From NCBI GenBank assembly GCA_964406155.1, contig CAYOQR010000010.1, positions 1 through 64,000 on the forward strand: DNA of 64,000 bases, given 5' to 3'. A program made the translations under genes and the position numbers. Each line of letters opens with the position of its first letter. Positions within the stretch are counted from its first letter, which is position 1. This document shows positions 1 to 8,604 of this stretch, in pieces. Under the pieces are notes generated by a model. That model was not told where the DNA came from. It ran no database searches and was given only the letters and a program-made list of their open reading frames with translations. Source of the stretch: Dongia_B sp964406155 (lineage in GTDB: Bacteria > Pseudomonadota > Alphaproteobacteria > Dongiales > Dongiaceae).

Positions 1-763
1 CCGGGAAGGCGGCGACGATCAGCACGTTGGTGCACAGCGCCGTCCAGGTGAAGACCGGCATACGCATCATGGTCATACCCGGCGCGCGCAATTTGACGAT
101 GGTGGCGATCAGGTTGATGCCCGATAAGAGCGTTCCCACGCCCGCCACCTGCAACCCCCAGATATAGTAGTCCACGCCGACATCGGGACTGTAGGCGATC
201 CCTGAAAGTGGCGGATAAGCGAGCCATCCGGTCTTCGCGAATTCGCCGACGAAGAGCGAGAGCATGGTGATCATCGCGCCGCCCACCGTCATCCAGAAAC
301 TGAAATTGTTGAGGAACGGAAAGGCGACGTCACGCGCGCCGATCTGCAGCGGCACGACGAAATTCATGAAACCGGTGACGAAGGGCATCGCCACGAAAAA
401 GATCATGATGACGCCATGCGCCGTGAAGATCTGGTCGTAGTGATGGGCCGGCAGATAGCCTTGGGAATCGCCGAAGGCGATGGCCTGCTGTGCCCGCATC
501 ATGATGGCGTCGGAGAAGCCGCGCAGCAGCATGACCAAAGCGAGGACGATATACATGACGCCGATGCGCTTATGATCGACACTGGTGAACCAGTCGCGCC
601 ACAGATATCCCCAGAGACGGAAATATGTCAGCGCACCGAGCAGCGCGACGCCGCCCACCGCCACCGCGGCGAAGGTTCCGACCAGGATCGGCTCGTGATA
701 GGGGATGGCATCCAGGGTGAACCGGCCGAAGATCGGGCTTGTCGCAACCGTTTCAGAAGACAT
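1..763 (-). CDS. cyoB: Cytochrome bo3 ubiquinol oxidase subunit I (N-terminal part)
   Basis: The frame reads from an ATG at 763 off the left edge of the window, so about 254 N-terminal residues are visible. Subunit I carries the low-spin heme b and the heme o3-CuB centre where oxygen is reduced in the inner membrane. The stretch YLPAHHYDQIFTAHG around residues 104-117 is diagnostic: it holds the expected quinone-site His (about 108) and low-spin heme ligand (about 116), with the quinone-site Arg and Asp near residues 81 and 85, each about ten residues later than in the E. coli protein. Several membrane helices follow. It lies 90 bp downstream of cyoA in the same direction. CyoC and CyoD would be expected beyond the window. 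Identification is by motif recall. Confidence 0.95.
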   Translation of the reverse strand, partial: MSSETVATSPIFGRFTLDAIPYHEPILVGTFAAVAVGGVALLGALTYFRLWGYLWRDWFTSVDHKRIGVMYIVLALVMLLRGFSDAIMMRAQQAIAFGDSQGYLPAHHYDQIFTAHGVIMIFFVAMPFVTGFMNFVVPLQIGARDVAFPFLNNFSFWMTVGGAMITMLSLFVGEFAKTGWLAYPPLSGIAYSPDVGVDYYIWGLQVAGVGTLLSGINLIATIVKLRAPGMTMMRMPVFTWTALCTNVLIVAAFP

Positions 764-853
764 GAGGGGGACGCTCGCGCAGAAGGTTGCAAATCACCGG
801 ATCAGCGACCGGCCGTCGCTGTGGCAGATGGGGCGTGTGTGGCGGTACCGGTC

Positions 854-1963
854 TCAGCGACCGCATATCGCGCTCTCCGGCGTGGCCGTGCCGGCCTGCC
901 GCGGTCGGTAGCACGACGCGAAGCGATAGAGGTCGGAGACCGGCGTCTGTTCGGCCCGTGCCTGCTTGTCTTGCGATGGAGAGCAGATGCCGTAGGTGCC
1001 CTCCTTGTCGAGGCTGCTCTGCTTCTCCGTTCCGCCTTTCGCGTCGATCTTCATCATCTCGCTCATGCACATCTTGCCGGGTTCGACACACATGTTGAGA
1101 ATGGCCAGATAGAGATCGTTGTTTACCGCGCCGTAATAGCGGACGGGCACATTCTCGCTCGGCTTCTCGAGCTCGAGATAGGTGGCTCTGTCGAGAGCCC
1201 CCGCGCTGGATGCCTTCGCCTGCGCGATCCACTGATCGAAGCCGGCCGAGTCGAGGCCATGGAAGCGGAAGCGCATGCCGGAAAATCCGGCGCCGCTATA
1301 GTTGGCTGAAATCCCTTCATAGTTGCCGGGTGCATTGATCACCGCGTGCAGCCGCGTCTCCATGCCCGGCATGGCATAGATCTGGCCGGCCAGGGCCGGG
1401 ATATAGAAGGAGTTCATCACGCTCGAGGCCGTGATCCTGAAGTCGATGGGCCGGTCGACCGGTGCGGCCATTTCGTTAATGCTTGCCACGCCGTATTGCG
1501 GATAAAGGAAGAGCCATTTCCAGTCGAGTGCGACGACCTGCACCTCCAGGGGTTTGATATCCTTGGGCAGGGGAGCGTCGGCGGCGATGCGTTGAAGCGG
1601 TCGATAGGGATCGAGCAGATGCGTGCCGGTCCAGGTCACGGCGCCGAGGACGATGATGATCAGCAGGGGTGCGGCCCAGATCACCAGTTCGAGCTGGGTG
1701 GAGTGATCCCAATCCGGTTCGTAGCGTGCCTTGTCATTGGAGTGGCGATAGCGCCAGGCGAACAGCACGGTCAGCACCATGACAGGCACGATGATGACCA
1801 GCATCAGCACAACAGAGAAGATCAGCAGGTCACGCTGCTGGGCGGCGACGTCGCCGGAGGGGGCGAGCACCACCGCATTGCAGCCGGCAAGCAGAGCAAG
1901 GAGAGGCACGATCGCCGCGAAACGCGCGCATGCGGGTAACCAAAAAGGGGCTTTAAACACCAT
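854..1963 (-). CDS. cyoA: Cytochrome bo3 ubiquinol oxidase subunit II
   Basis: This is a 369-residue lipoprotein subunit of the quinol oxidase. The N-terminus has a hydrophobic signal ending in a lipobox (LLAGC, Cys about 28). Two membrane helices follow (about residues 45-70 and 92-115), then a periplasmic cupredoxin-fold domain without the CuA-binding cysteines of cytochrome c oxidases, as expected for a quinol oxidase. The motif VVALDWKWLFLYP and the later SFYIPALAGQIYAMPGM are typical of CyoA. It is the first gene of the cyo operon and is divergent from the MFS gene at 2157, with about 190 bp between the two starts. Confidence 0.95.
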   Translation of the reverse strand: MVFKAPFWLPACARFAAIVPLLALLAGCNAVVLAPSGDVAAQQRDLLIFSVVLMLVIIVPVMVLTVLFAWRYRHSNDKARYEPDWDHSTQLELVIWAAPLLIIIVLGAVTWTGTHLLDPYRPLQRIAADAPLPKDIKPLEVQVVALDWKWLFLYPQYGVASINEMAAPVDRPIDFRITASSVMNSFYIPALAGQIYAMPGMETRLHAVINAPGNYEGISANYSGAGFSGMRFRFHGLDSAGFDQWIAQAKASSAGALDRATYLELEKPSENVPVRYYGAVNNDLYLAILNMCVEPGKMCMSEMMKIDAKGGTEKQSSLDKEGTYGICSPSQDKQARAEQTPVSDLYRFASCYRPRQAGTATPESAICGR

Positions 1964-2056
1964 TTGACGGGCACTCAGGGGAAGGGTCGCATGTCGGGTC
2001 GAAATGCCTCCGAATTACGCTTCCGAATTCCAGGCTGCCTATTGGATAATGCGGGG

Positions 2057-2071
2057 GATGATAATATCATC
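2057..2071. promoter_or_regulatory. 15-bp AT-rich palindrome in the cyoA/MFS divergent region
   Basis: GATGATAATATCATC is a palindrome (6-bp arms, 3-bp centre) between the divergent starts of cyoA (1963) and the MFS transporter (2157). It is a candidate operator for one or both promoters. The cognate regulator is not evident in the window. Confidence 0.35.
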
Positions 2072-2156
2072 ACGGGAGCGGTACAAGACGTCCCCCAGGC
2101 GATCCCGGTCCTGCGCGGCTTTGCCGCATGGCAAAAGGGAAGGGTGTGATCTGACA

Positions 2157-3488
2157 ATGGAACGCATGACGACCTTCCCACAACCGGGTGCTGGCCAGCC
2201 AGGTGCCCATCATCCCACGATCGCGCCGGGCGAAATTGCCATTGGTGTGGTCATCGGTCGCACGTCGGAATATTTCGACTTCTTCGTTTACGCTATCGCC
2301 TCGGTCCTGGTTTTTCCTAAGCTGGCGTTTCCGCAGTTCGATCCCTTGATCGGCATGCTGTGTTCCTTCGCCATCTTCGCGCTCGCCTTCATCGCCCGTC
2401 CGCTGGGCTCCGCCGTATTCACGCTGTTCGATCGGCGTTACGGGCGTGAGATCAAGTTAACCATCGCTCTTTTCCTTCTCGGCGGATCGACGGCGGCGAT
2501 TGCTTTCCTACCGCATCATGATGTCATCGGCTCATGGGCGGGCATCCTGCTGGCGCTCTTGCGCATCGGCCAGGGTCTGGCGCTCGGCGGCAGTTGGGAC
2601 GGTTTGCCGTCGCTCCTGAACCTGAATGCGCCGGAGGGCAAGCGCGGCTGGTATGCGATGATCCCCCAGCTTGGTGCGCCCCTCGGCCTGATCGTCGCCA
2701 GCGGCCTGTTCGCCTTCTTTTATTCGACACTGAATTCGGCCGACTTCCTCGACTGGGGTTGGCGCTATCCCTTCTTCGTTGCTTTCGCCATCAATGTGGT
2801 GGCGCTGTTCTCGCGCCTGCGCATCGTCGCCACACCGGAATATGCCGAGCTGTTCCAGAGCCAGGAATTACAGCCCACACCGATTGTCGAAACCGTGCGG
2901 ATGGAAGGGAGCAACATCATCATCGGCTCCTTCGCGCCGCTGGCGAGTTTTGCCCTGTTCCATATGGTCACGGTGTTTCCGCTGGCCTGGGTCGTGCTGG
3001 AGACCCAGGAGAGCCCGGTGCAGTTTCTCGTTATCGAGATCTTCAGCGCCATCTTCGGTTTCATGGCGATCCTGATCTCCGGTCCGATCGCCGACCGCTT
3101 CGGCCGGCGCAATCTCATCGCCGTCTGCGCCATGGGGATCGCCATCTATTCCGGCTATGCCCCACAATTGCTGAATGGCGGCCAGATCGGCGAACTGGTC
3201 TATATGGTCGGCGGCTTCATCCTGCTCGGCCTGACCTTCGGCCAGGTTTCGGGCGTGGTGAATTCGAATTTTCCGATCCAATACCGCTATACCGGCGCGG
3301 CCTTGACATCGGATCTCGCCTGGCTGTTCGGCGCTGGCTTTGCCCCCTTCGTCGCTCTGGCCCTCGCGGCCGGGTTTGGCTTGTCGTCCTCCGGCGTCTA
3401 TCTGCTCTCCGGCGCGATCTGCACCTTGGCCGCGCTGTGGATCAACCTGGAAAGCATCCGCCGGGGCTCGCGCGATTTCCGGGATTGA
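2157..3488 (+). CDS. MFS transporter, metabolite:H+ symporter (MHS) type
   Basis: This is a 443-residue, 12-helix inner-membrane permease. The ATG at 2157 is chosen because AAGGGAAGGG lies just upstream; the open frame extends further 5' but that part is charged and unlike a transporter N-terminus. The first-helix sequence SEYFDFFVY and the cytoplasmic loop IADRFGRRN match the MHS group, whose members import small organic acids or betaines with protons. The substrate cannot be told. It is divergent from cyoA; a transporter of this kind beside cyo genes is an arrangement I recall from other alphaproteobacteria. Confidence 0.8.
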   Translation: MERMTTFPQPGAGQPGAHHPTIAPGEIAIGVVIGRTSEYFDFFVYAIASVLVFPKLAFPQFDPLIGMLCSFAIFALAFIARPLGSAVFTLFDRRYGREIKLTIALFLLGGSTAAIAFLPHHDVIGSWAGILLALLRIGQGLALGGSWDGLPSLLNLNAPEGKRGWYAMIPQLGAPLGLIVASGLFAFFYSTLNSADFLDWGWRYPFFVAFAINVVALFSRLRIVATPEYAELFQSQELQPTPIVETVRMEGSNIIIGSFAPLASFALFHMVTVFPLAWVVLETQESPVQFLVIEIFSAIFGFMAILISGPIADRFGRRNLIAVCAMGIAIYSGYAPQLLNGGQIGELVYMVGGFILLGLTFGQVSGVVNSNFPIQYRYTGAALTSDLAWLFGAGFAPFVALALAAGFGLSSSGVYLLSGAICTLAALWINLESIRRGSRDFRD

Positions 3489-3555
3489 CGCGATCGTGCA
3501 TCGGCCAGACGCAATAGCAGCCTCCGGCTCTTCTCAACATTCAGCATCATCAGCA

Positions 3556-4842
3556 TCAGGTGACGTTCAGGGCCTGTTCGATATCGGCCAGAAGGTCGGC
3601 GGGATCCTCGATGCCGACCGACAGGCGGACCGTGCTTTCGGTGATGCCGAGTTCCTCGCGTTCCGCCGGGGCGATGCCGGAATGCGTCGTCGAGGCGGGA
3701 TGACAAACCAGCGATTCCGTGCCGCCCAGGCTGACCGCCAGCTTGATCAGTTGGAAGCGGTTGAGGATGCGGAAGGTGAGCGCGCGGTCGCCCTTGACGT
3801 TGAAGGAGAAGGTCGAGCCGGCACTCTTGCATTGCCGGGCGAAGAGCTTGCCTTCGTCTGACTCGGGCGGCAGGAAGCCCAGATAGTTCACATGCTCGAC
3901 CAGCGGGTGATCCTTGAGATAGTCGGCGATCAGCCGGGCCGTCTGATTGGCCCGTTCCATGCGCAGGCTCAAGGTTTCCAGCGAGCGCCCGATCAGCCAG
4001 GCGCTGTGGGGGTCGAGCTGGGTGCCGAGCAATCCCCGCATCTTCCGGACCGTCATGACGAGATCGTCGCGTCCGGCCACGGCGCCCGCCACCAGATCGC
4101 TATGGCCGGCCATGTATTTGGTGACCGAGTAGGCGACGAGATCGGCGCCGAACTTGATCGCCGGCTGATAGATCGGCCCGAGGAAGGTGTTGTCCACCAC
4201 GAGGACCGGTTTGTGCCCGTCCCGAAGGCCGTGCTGCGTGCATTGACCGGCGACCAGGCTGATATCGATCAGCGTATTGGTCGGATTGGCCGGTGTTTCA
4301 ACCAGGACCATGCCGAGCGGCCCATGGCGCGAGGCTTCGTTCAGGGCTTCGGTGATGCCGTTGATGCTCATGCCGTCGGTCATCGGTACCACATGAATGC
4401 CGAGATTCGGGATCAGCGAGGCGAACATCGACGACGTTCCGCCATAGATCGGCTTGCTCATGACGACCGACATGCCGGGCCGCAGAAAGGCGAGGGCGAC
4501 GGTGCCGATCGCCGACATGCCGCTGGAAAAGACCAGGGCATCGTCGGCGCCGTCGAGCAGCGCGATACGATCCTCCAGCATCTCCAGATTGGGATTGTTG
4601 AAACGGGAATAGACGAGACCCGAGGCCTCGTCGTCATTCGGCCGCACCCGGCCGGACGTGATGTCGAAAAAGCGGGCGCCGTCCTCGGCCGTGGCGAAGA
4701 CGAAGGTCGAGCTGAGGAACAATGGCGGCTTGACCGCCCCTTCGGAGAGCTTCGGGTCATAGCCGTAGCTCATCATCAGGGTTTGCGGGCTCAGTTGATG
4801 CGGGCCGATCTGACGCTTGTGGTAGAGCTGCTTCCGTTTCAT
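3556..4842 (-). CDS. Cystathionine gamma-synthase-family PLP enzyme
   Basis: This is a 428-residue fold-type I PLP enzyme of the Cys/Met metabolism family, which covers gamma-synthases, gamma-lyases and sulfhydrylases. The PLP lysine is about K242 in SVTKYMAGHSD, the aspartate pairing with the pyridine nitrogen is about D217 in VVDNTF, the stacking tyrosine is in PIYGGT (about Y133), and the phosphate-binding YSRFNNPN lies near residue 78. The ATG at 4842 is preferred over an earlier in-frame start because GAGGAG sits at the proper distance before it. The first 30 residues are an extension beyond the usual core. The exact reaction (methionine gamma-lyase or a synthase) cannot be decided from sequence. 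It is 161 bp downstream of the racemase-like gene, with repeats in between that could hold its own promoter. Confidence 0.85.
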   Translation of the reverse strand: MKRKQLYHKRQIGPHQLSPQTLMMSYGYDPKLSEGAVKPPLFLSSTFVFATAEDGARFFDITSGRVRPNDDEASGLVYSRFNNPNLEMLEDRIALLDGADDALVFSSGMSAIGTVALAFLRPGMSVVMSKPIYGGTSSMFASLIPNLGIHVVPMTDGMSINGITEALNEASRHGPLGMVLVETPANPTNTLIDISLVAGQCTQHGLRDGHKPVLVVDNTFLGPIYQPAIKFGADLVAYSVTKYMAGHSDLVAGAVAGRDDLVMTVRKMRGLLGTQLDPHSAWLIGRSLETLSLRMERANQTARLIADYLKDHPLVEHVNYLGFLPPESDEGKLFARQCKSAGSTFSFNVKGDRALTFRILNRFQLIKLAVSLGGTESLVCHPASTTHSGIAPAEREELGITESTVRLSVGIEDPADLLADIEQALNVT

Positions 4843-4851
4843 GGCGCACTC

Positions 4852-4986
4852 CTCGCGGTCAATATCGATTGCACGATTATATACCAAAGAGAGCGGAATA
4901 TCCCGTGCCTCTCGCGGCGGTAAATACCGATCGCACCATCATATACCAAAGAGACATCTACCAAAGAGAGCGGGATATTCCGTGGC
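4852..4986. repeat. Imperfect tandem duplication upstream of the PLP-enzyme gene
   Basis: The block 4861-4892 recurs as 4923-4954 with only a few substitutions, 62 bp apart. TACCAAAGAGA occurs three times (4882, 4944, 4960), and the third copy continues into GCGG(G/A)ATAT(T/C)CCGTG as the first does. The whole lies in the 161-bp gap before the gene starting at 4842. It looks like a local duplication of a promoter or operator segment. Confidence 0.7.
4876..4881 (-). promoter_or_regulatory. Putative -10 box for the PLP-enzyme gene
   Basis: On the minus strand the duplicated block reads GGTATATAAT, containing a perfect TATAAT 34 bp before the start codon at 4842. The second block carries GGTATATGAT (TATGAT, 4938-4943). 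No convincing -35 box is seen at 16-18 bp, so activator dependence is possible. Confidence 0.35.
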
Positions 4987-5003
4987 TCCCGTGGCCGTCT
5001 GCT

Positions 5004-5705
5004 TCAGCGTCCGGCCTGAATCAGACCGCGCAGTTTGCGTACCGCGCTGTCGGGTGTCGTCAGAACCGGCCGACCCTCGACTGGCCGGATCGCCGCCCCG
5101 GCACGCGCCAGTGAGAACTGACCGAGAATCAGGACATCGCAATGGCGCATGTCTTCTGCCACGGCGGCAACCAACGTGTCATGCCGGGCACCGTCACCGG
5201 ATTGTAACGCTGACAGTGCGCCGTCGACGATGCGGGCATCAAGATCGATCTCAACTTCCTGATCGCGCGCCATCTCCCGCAACTCGGCGGTCAAGGCGGG
5301 CAGGGAGGGTGGAAAGGTCACGAGCAGCCCGATCCGGGGGCCCAATCCAAGGGCTTCCTCGAAGGCCGCTTCATTGGGGCGCAACATAGGGATCGGCGAG
5401 ATGCGTTTCACCGCGTCGATCGCTGGCTGGAAGGCGGAACAGGTGAAGAGAATCCCGCTGGTTCGGCCGCCGGTGCCGGTTGCTTCCGTTGCGTAAGCCG
5501 CCAAGGTGCGGAACCGTGCCTTGATGGAATCGGTCAATTGGCCGGCAGTGGCGAGATCGCTGGAAAGCGAGGTGTCGAGCAGATCGAAACAGGTCGCCTC
5601 GGGCCAATGGGCGGCGAAGGCCCGATGGATCGGTGCGACCGATTCCGCCAGCGCATGGATCAGCATGATGCGGGATGTCGGCACAGCGGTGCTCTTTTTC
5701 TCCAT
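5004..5705 (-). CDS. Asp/Glu racemase-family protein
   Basis: This 233-residue protein has the Asp/Glu/hydantoin racemase fold. The first catalytic cysteine is present (ILFTCSAF, C89). At the second half-site, where such enzymes normally have Gly-Cys-Thr, this one has LILGQFS (Q196), so a two-base cofactor-free racemase mechanism looks unlikely. It may be a decarboxylase- or isomerase-like member of the superfamily. The gene starts 3 bp after the stop of the upstream dehydrogenase (5709), so the two are co-transcribed and probably act in one pathway. Substrate unknown. Confidence 0.75.
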   Translation of the reverse strand: MEKKSTAVPTSRIMLIHALAESVAPIHRAFAAHWPEATCFDLLDTSLSSDLATAGQLTDSIKARFRTLAAYATEATGTGGRTSGILFTCSAFQPAIDAVKRISPIPMLRPNEAAFEEALGLGPRIGLLVTFPPSLPALTAELREMARDQEVEIDLDARIVDGALSALQSGDGARHDTLVAAVAEDMRHCDVLILGQFSLARAGAAIRPVEGRPVLTTPDSAVRKLRGLIQAGR

Positions 5706-5708
5706 GCC

Positions 5709-6641
5709 TTATCTCTCTGGTTCTCTGTATTGAGCCGAAAGTTGCAGGATCGCCATCAGGCGTCGGTCGCGTTCCGCCTCCAATTCCGCCACCGATCGTC
5801 CGGCGGCCTCGGCGGCGATGCCCTCGATCAGTTTCCGGCGAATCTCCGGCGTGAGGCTGGGCGTGCCCAATGTCTGCCAGCGGCGTTCCTGGCTCGGGCC
5901 CAAATGCTCGAGATAATGCTCGATCCCACCGCTGCCGCCGCCGAGATGATAGGCCATATGCGCGCCGACCACCGACCAGCGCAATCCCGGCCCATGGACC
6001 AGGGCGCGGTCGATATCGGCGACATCGGCGATATCCTCCGCGACGATGTTGATGGCTTCGCGCCAGAGCGCGGAGGCGAGGCGATTGGCGATATGGCCGG
6101 CGGCCTCCCGCTTCAGCCGGACCGGCTCCCGGCCAAGGGTGCGGTAGAATTCCGCCGCCCGGTCGAGCAAGGCGGTGCTGGGCGCATAGAGCTCGACCAG
6201 GGGCATGAGATGCGGCGGGTTGAAGGGGTGAGCCAGCAGAAAGCGCTCGGGCCGTTGCAGGTGCCGGGCGAGATCCGACCAGAGCAGCGACGAGGTGCTG
6301 CTGGCGATGACCGCTTCCGGCGGCGCGGCATGTTCGATCGCGCGGTAGAGCTCGGTCTTGAGCGGGGTCGATTCCGGGGCATTCTCCTGGACCCAGGTGG
6401 CGGTGCCGACGGCCTCTTCCAGCGACCCGGCGATCCGCACGGCACCGCCTCGGACGGGGCCGAGCTGCGCAAGCTGTTGCGTGGCCTTGGCGACGCGGGC
6501 GTTGAAATTGTCGCGGGTACCCTGGTCGGGGTCCCAGGCGATAACCGGATGGCCGCCGCATTCGGCGAAGAGCGCCGCCCAGCTCGCACCGATCAGGCCG
6601 CACCCGATCACCGCCACGGTTTGATTTACAGGCATTGTCAT
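5709..6641 (-). CDS. 3-hydroxyacyl-CoA dehydrogenase-family NAD-dependent enzyme
   Basis: This 310-residue protein has an N-terminal Rossmann fold (VIGCGLIGASW, residues 11-21, with an acidic residue at the end of beta-2 favouring NAD) and the C-terminal helical domain of the family. Catalytic elements are visible: Ser in ASSTSS (about 113-118), His138 in HPFNPPH and Glu150. The size and single-domain layout fit L-carnitine dehydrogenase, L-gulonate 3-dehydrogenase (lambda-crystallin) and related hydroxy-acid dehydrogenases rather than beta-oxidation multifunctional proteins. GAGGATCGGTGAG precedes the ATG. It is followed directly by the racemase-like gene and preceded by the AraC regulator, which probably controls it. 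Confidence 0.8.
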   Translation of the reverse strand: MTMPVNQTVAVIGCGLIGASWAALFAECGGHPVIAWDPDQGTRDNFNARVAKATQQLAQLGPVRGGAVRIAGSLEEAVGTATWVQENAPESTPLKTELYRAIEHAAPPEAVIASSTSSLLWSDLARHLQRPERFLLAHPFNPPHLMPLVELYAPSTALLDRAAEFYRTLGREPVRLKREAAGHIANRLASALWREAINIVAEDIADVADIDRALVHGPGLRWSVVGAHMAYHLGGGSGGIEHYLEHLGPSQERRWQTLGTPSLTPEIRRKLIEGIAAEAAGRSVAELEAERDRRLMAILQLSAQYREPER

Positions 6642-6768
6642 CTCACCGATCCTCGATCACCGTCGATAGACATCTTGTCCATGTCATGGCGCAGTGTAGC
6701 GGGATTGGCGACAGAGTGCGTGCATCAATTCCGATCTTCGTTCCAGAATGCCGGACTCTGGAGTTTCG

Positions 6769-7809
6769 CTATCGGGGGCCATTTTCTCGCCGCCACGCGG
6801 CTGGGCTCTTGCCGACTATTTTTGTAAACCTTCTCGTGAAATGGCTTTGATCGGAAAAACCGCAGCTCTTGGCAATGTCGGCAAGTGCGTCGTTGGTATT
6901 GGCAAGTCTCCTGGCCGCGAATTCGACCCGCCGGTGAATGATCCACTGCCGGGGTGAAAGGCCGGTCGATTTGTGAAAGGCGCGTGAAAAATGACCAGTA
7001 GACAGATTCACGGTAGCGGCCAATTCCGCAACGCTCCGATCGCGATCGATTTCGCCGTCGATCAGTTTGATGATCTTTTTTAGCTGCCAGGGCGTTAGGC
7101 CCTTCCCACTGATACCCATCACAGGATCACTTGAGAGAAGCGGGAAGTCCGCTGGAGTAGAGCCGGAAGCTCCTGGCTTTTCTGTCTGCTCGGATTCGCC
7201 GTGAGGGCGGCAATCAACCGCCACTTCCTTTTTCTGCAAGCCAGTCAAGAGTGAGCGGCCAATAACATGTGCTTCCACAAGCATGTGAAGCGACCGCAAA
7301 AAACTGCTGTCGAGCCTCCCATTACCGGCAACGAGGATCAAATTTTCCCCTAAGGCGGCAAGGAAAGGATCCTCGATGGTGTGGGCCGCGCCGAATCTAA
7401 GAATATGATGGAGAAAGATGCTTCGTTGCTCCGAAGCGATGTCGGCGTTCATATGAAGATTGACGAAGTAAGCGCGCTTTCTCCAGGCGACGGCATGCTG
7501 TTGATTGGGCGGTATGATGATAACCTGGCCGCGTTGTGCGGATGATTGTTGAAAATTTCCCGCAGTTGTTTGCCATTTGACGTCGAGATGCGTGTCGCCG
7601 AGCGGGATCGAGATCTGGATGTTCCGATGAGCATGAAGCGGGACGGTTCTCGCTTCCTGCGCGACAAACCTTACGCCGAAATCGATCGTGTCGTCATAGT
7701 AGTCTTGAGGCTGTTTAAAGGGCGTCAGCGACCTGCTTGAGGGTGCAGCCAATGGCTTGCCCGGCACCTCGATCGGTTCCTGACCTTGTCCCGTCTTCCC
7801 CGGCTTCAA
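6769..7809 (-). CDS. AraC-family transcriptional regulator
   Basis: This is a 346-residue regulator. An N-terminal cupin-like ligand domain (about residues 45-130; HAHRNIQISIPLGDTH and a PPNQQHAVAW strand) is followed by a variable linker, and by a C-terminal double helix-turn-helix (about 237-346) with the AraC signature ending in CGFSDQSHFTRRFTKIVGKSPAAWRR. The best start is a TTG at 7809 preceded at 7 nt by GGGAG; no better ATG lies nearby in frame. It is upstream of and co-oriented with the dehydrogenase-racemase genes, its likely targets. A pair of 20-bp direct repeats at 7940-7979 is a candidate binding site. Confidence 0.85.
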   Translation of the reverse strand: MKPGKTGQGQEPIEVPGKPLAAPSSRSLTPFKQPQDYYDDTIDFGVRFVAQEARTVPLHAHRNIQISIPLGDTHLDVKWQTTAGNFQQSSAQRGQVIIIPPNQQHAVAWRKRAYFVNLHMNADIASEQRSIFLHHILRFGAAHTIEDPFLAALGENLILVAGNGRLDSSFLRSLHMLVEAHVIGRSLLTGLQKKEVAVDCRPHGESEQTEKPGASGSTPADFPLLSSDPVMGISGKGLTPWQLKKIIKLIDGEIDRDRSVAELAATVNLSTGHFSRAFHKSTGLSPRQWIIHRRVEFAARRLANTNDALADIAKSCGFSDQSHFTRRFTKIVGKSPAAWRRENGPR

Positions 7810-8604
7810 GATAAAACTCCCATGTATGTCGCTCTTTCAAGAAGTGAAAGATGAGCTCTTTTTTTATTATCCGATCGTCACGGGCGATACATCCTGCAAT
7901 GAGCATTTTCTGCCCCTGAGGGGCGATGATATTTGCGCTCTTTGAACGAAAGTGATGTACTTTGAACGGAAGCGACATGTTTTGTTCGCGGTACGTTGCA
8001 TCGCGTTGGCACATCTGCTCTTCTCGCGTCGAGCAGATTGGCCATGTGAAATCAATGTAGCTGAGTTCCCGCAATCAAACGGACTTATGTCCGAAGAAAC
8101 CAAAAGCGGTGAAGTTCACAACGATTCGTAAGAGATCGGCTACGGCATTGATCAAGAAGGCAAATGGCAAGTCTTGCTCAGGTCTTCGAATGATCATGTG
8201 TCGGTTTATGTTCACATCTTATCAGCATAGCTCGGACGGTCGCGATACGTGCCAAAGGCAGCGACAACGGGGAGTGCCAGAACGGAACCTTCGGCGATGA
8301 CCCGTTAATCCCGAATTCGTTTGGTGCCCTGTTTGATCCGAGGTGTACCGGCAATGATCATCTGCTCTCGGGGAAGAGAATGACGTTTTTGTTTCTGGGG
8401 CGGCACGCGGCTGCGGCCAAGGGATGTGCGAGCAGATCACCCGACAGCGCGAGTAATCCAGCCATTCATGTGAGGGCAATAGGTCGCTTTGCCTTTCATG
8501 ACTGTTGGTGACCTTCGTTTACGCCACATCGAAGAGGTTTCCGTTACTGCAACTCAACTTGTTACAGACGCCATAAATCCGCCCAAGAAAGAAGGAACTG
8601 GACC
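7810..8604. other. 795-bp non-coding interval between divergent genes
   Basis: This stretch between the AraC gene and the isochorismatase gene is more AT-rich than its surroundings. Short open frames exist on both strands, but none has a ribosome site, codon bias or recognisable product. Apart from the tandem repeat at 7940-7979 and the ribosome-binding site AAGAAGGAACTGG before 8605, no feature is recognised. Confidence 0.6.
7940..7979. promoter_or_regulatory. Tandem 20-bp direct repeat, candidate AraC-family operator
   Basis: CTTTGAACGAAAGTGATGTA (7940-7959) is followed directly by CTTTGAACGGAAGCGACATG (7960-7979), 15 of 20 positions identical. Direct repeats about two helical turns apart are the usual site type for AraC regulators. 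It lies about 130 bp upstream of the araC-type gene start. The assignment to that regulator is inference. Confidence 0.5.

Noticed and set aside
6742..6762. Inverted repeat TCCAGA-N9-TCTGGA between the AraC gene and the dehydrogenase gene
   Set aside because: The stem is only 6 bp with no U-tract, so neither a terminator nor an operator could be supported.
7715..8074. A 119-codon minus-strand frame overlapping the start of the AraC gene
   Set aside because: It overlaps a well-supported gene, has no family features and no good ribosome site.
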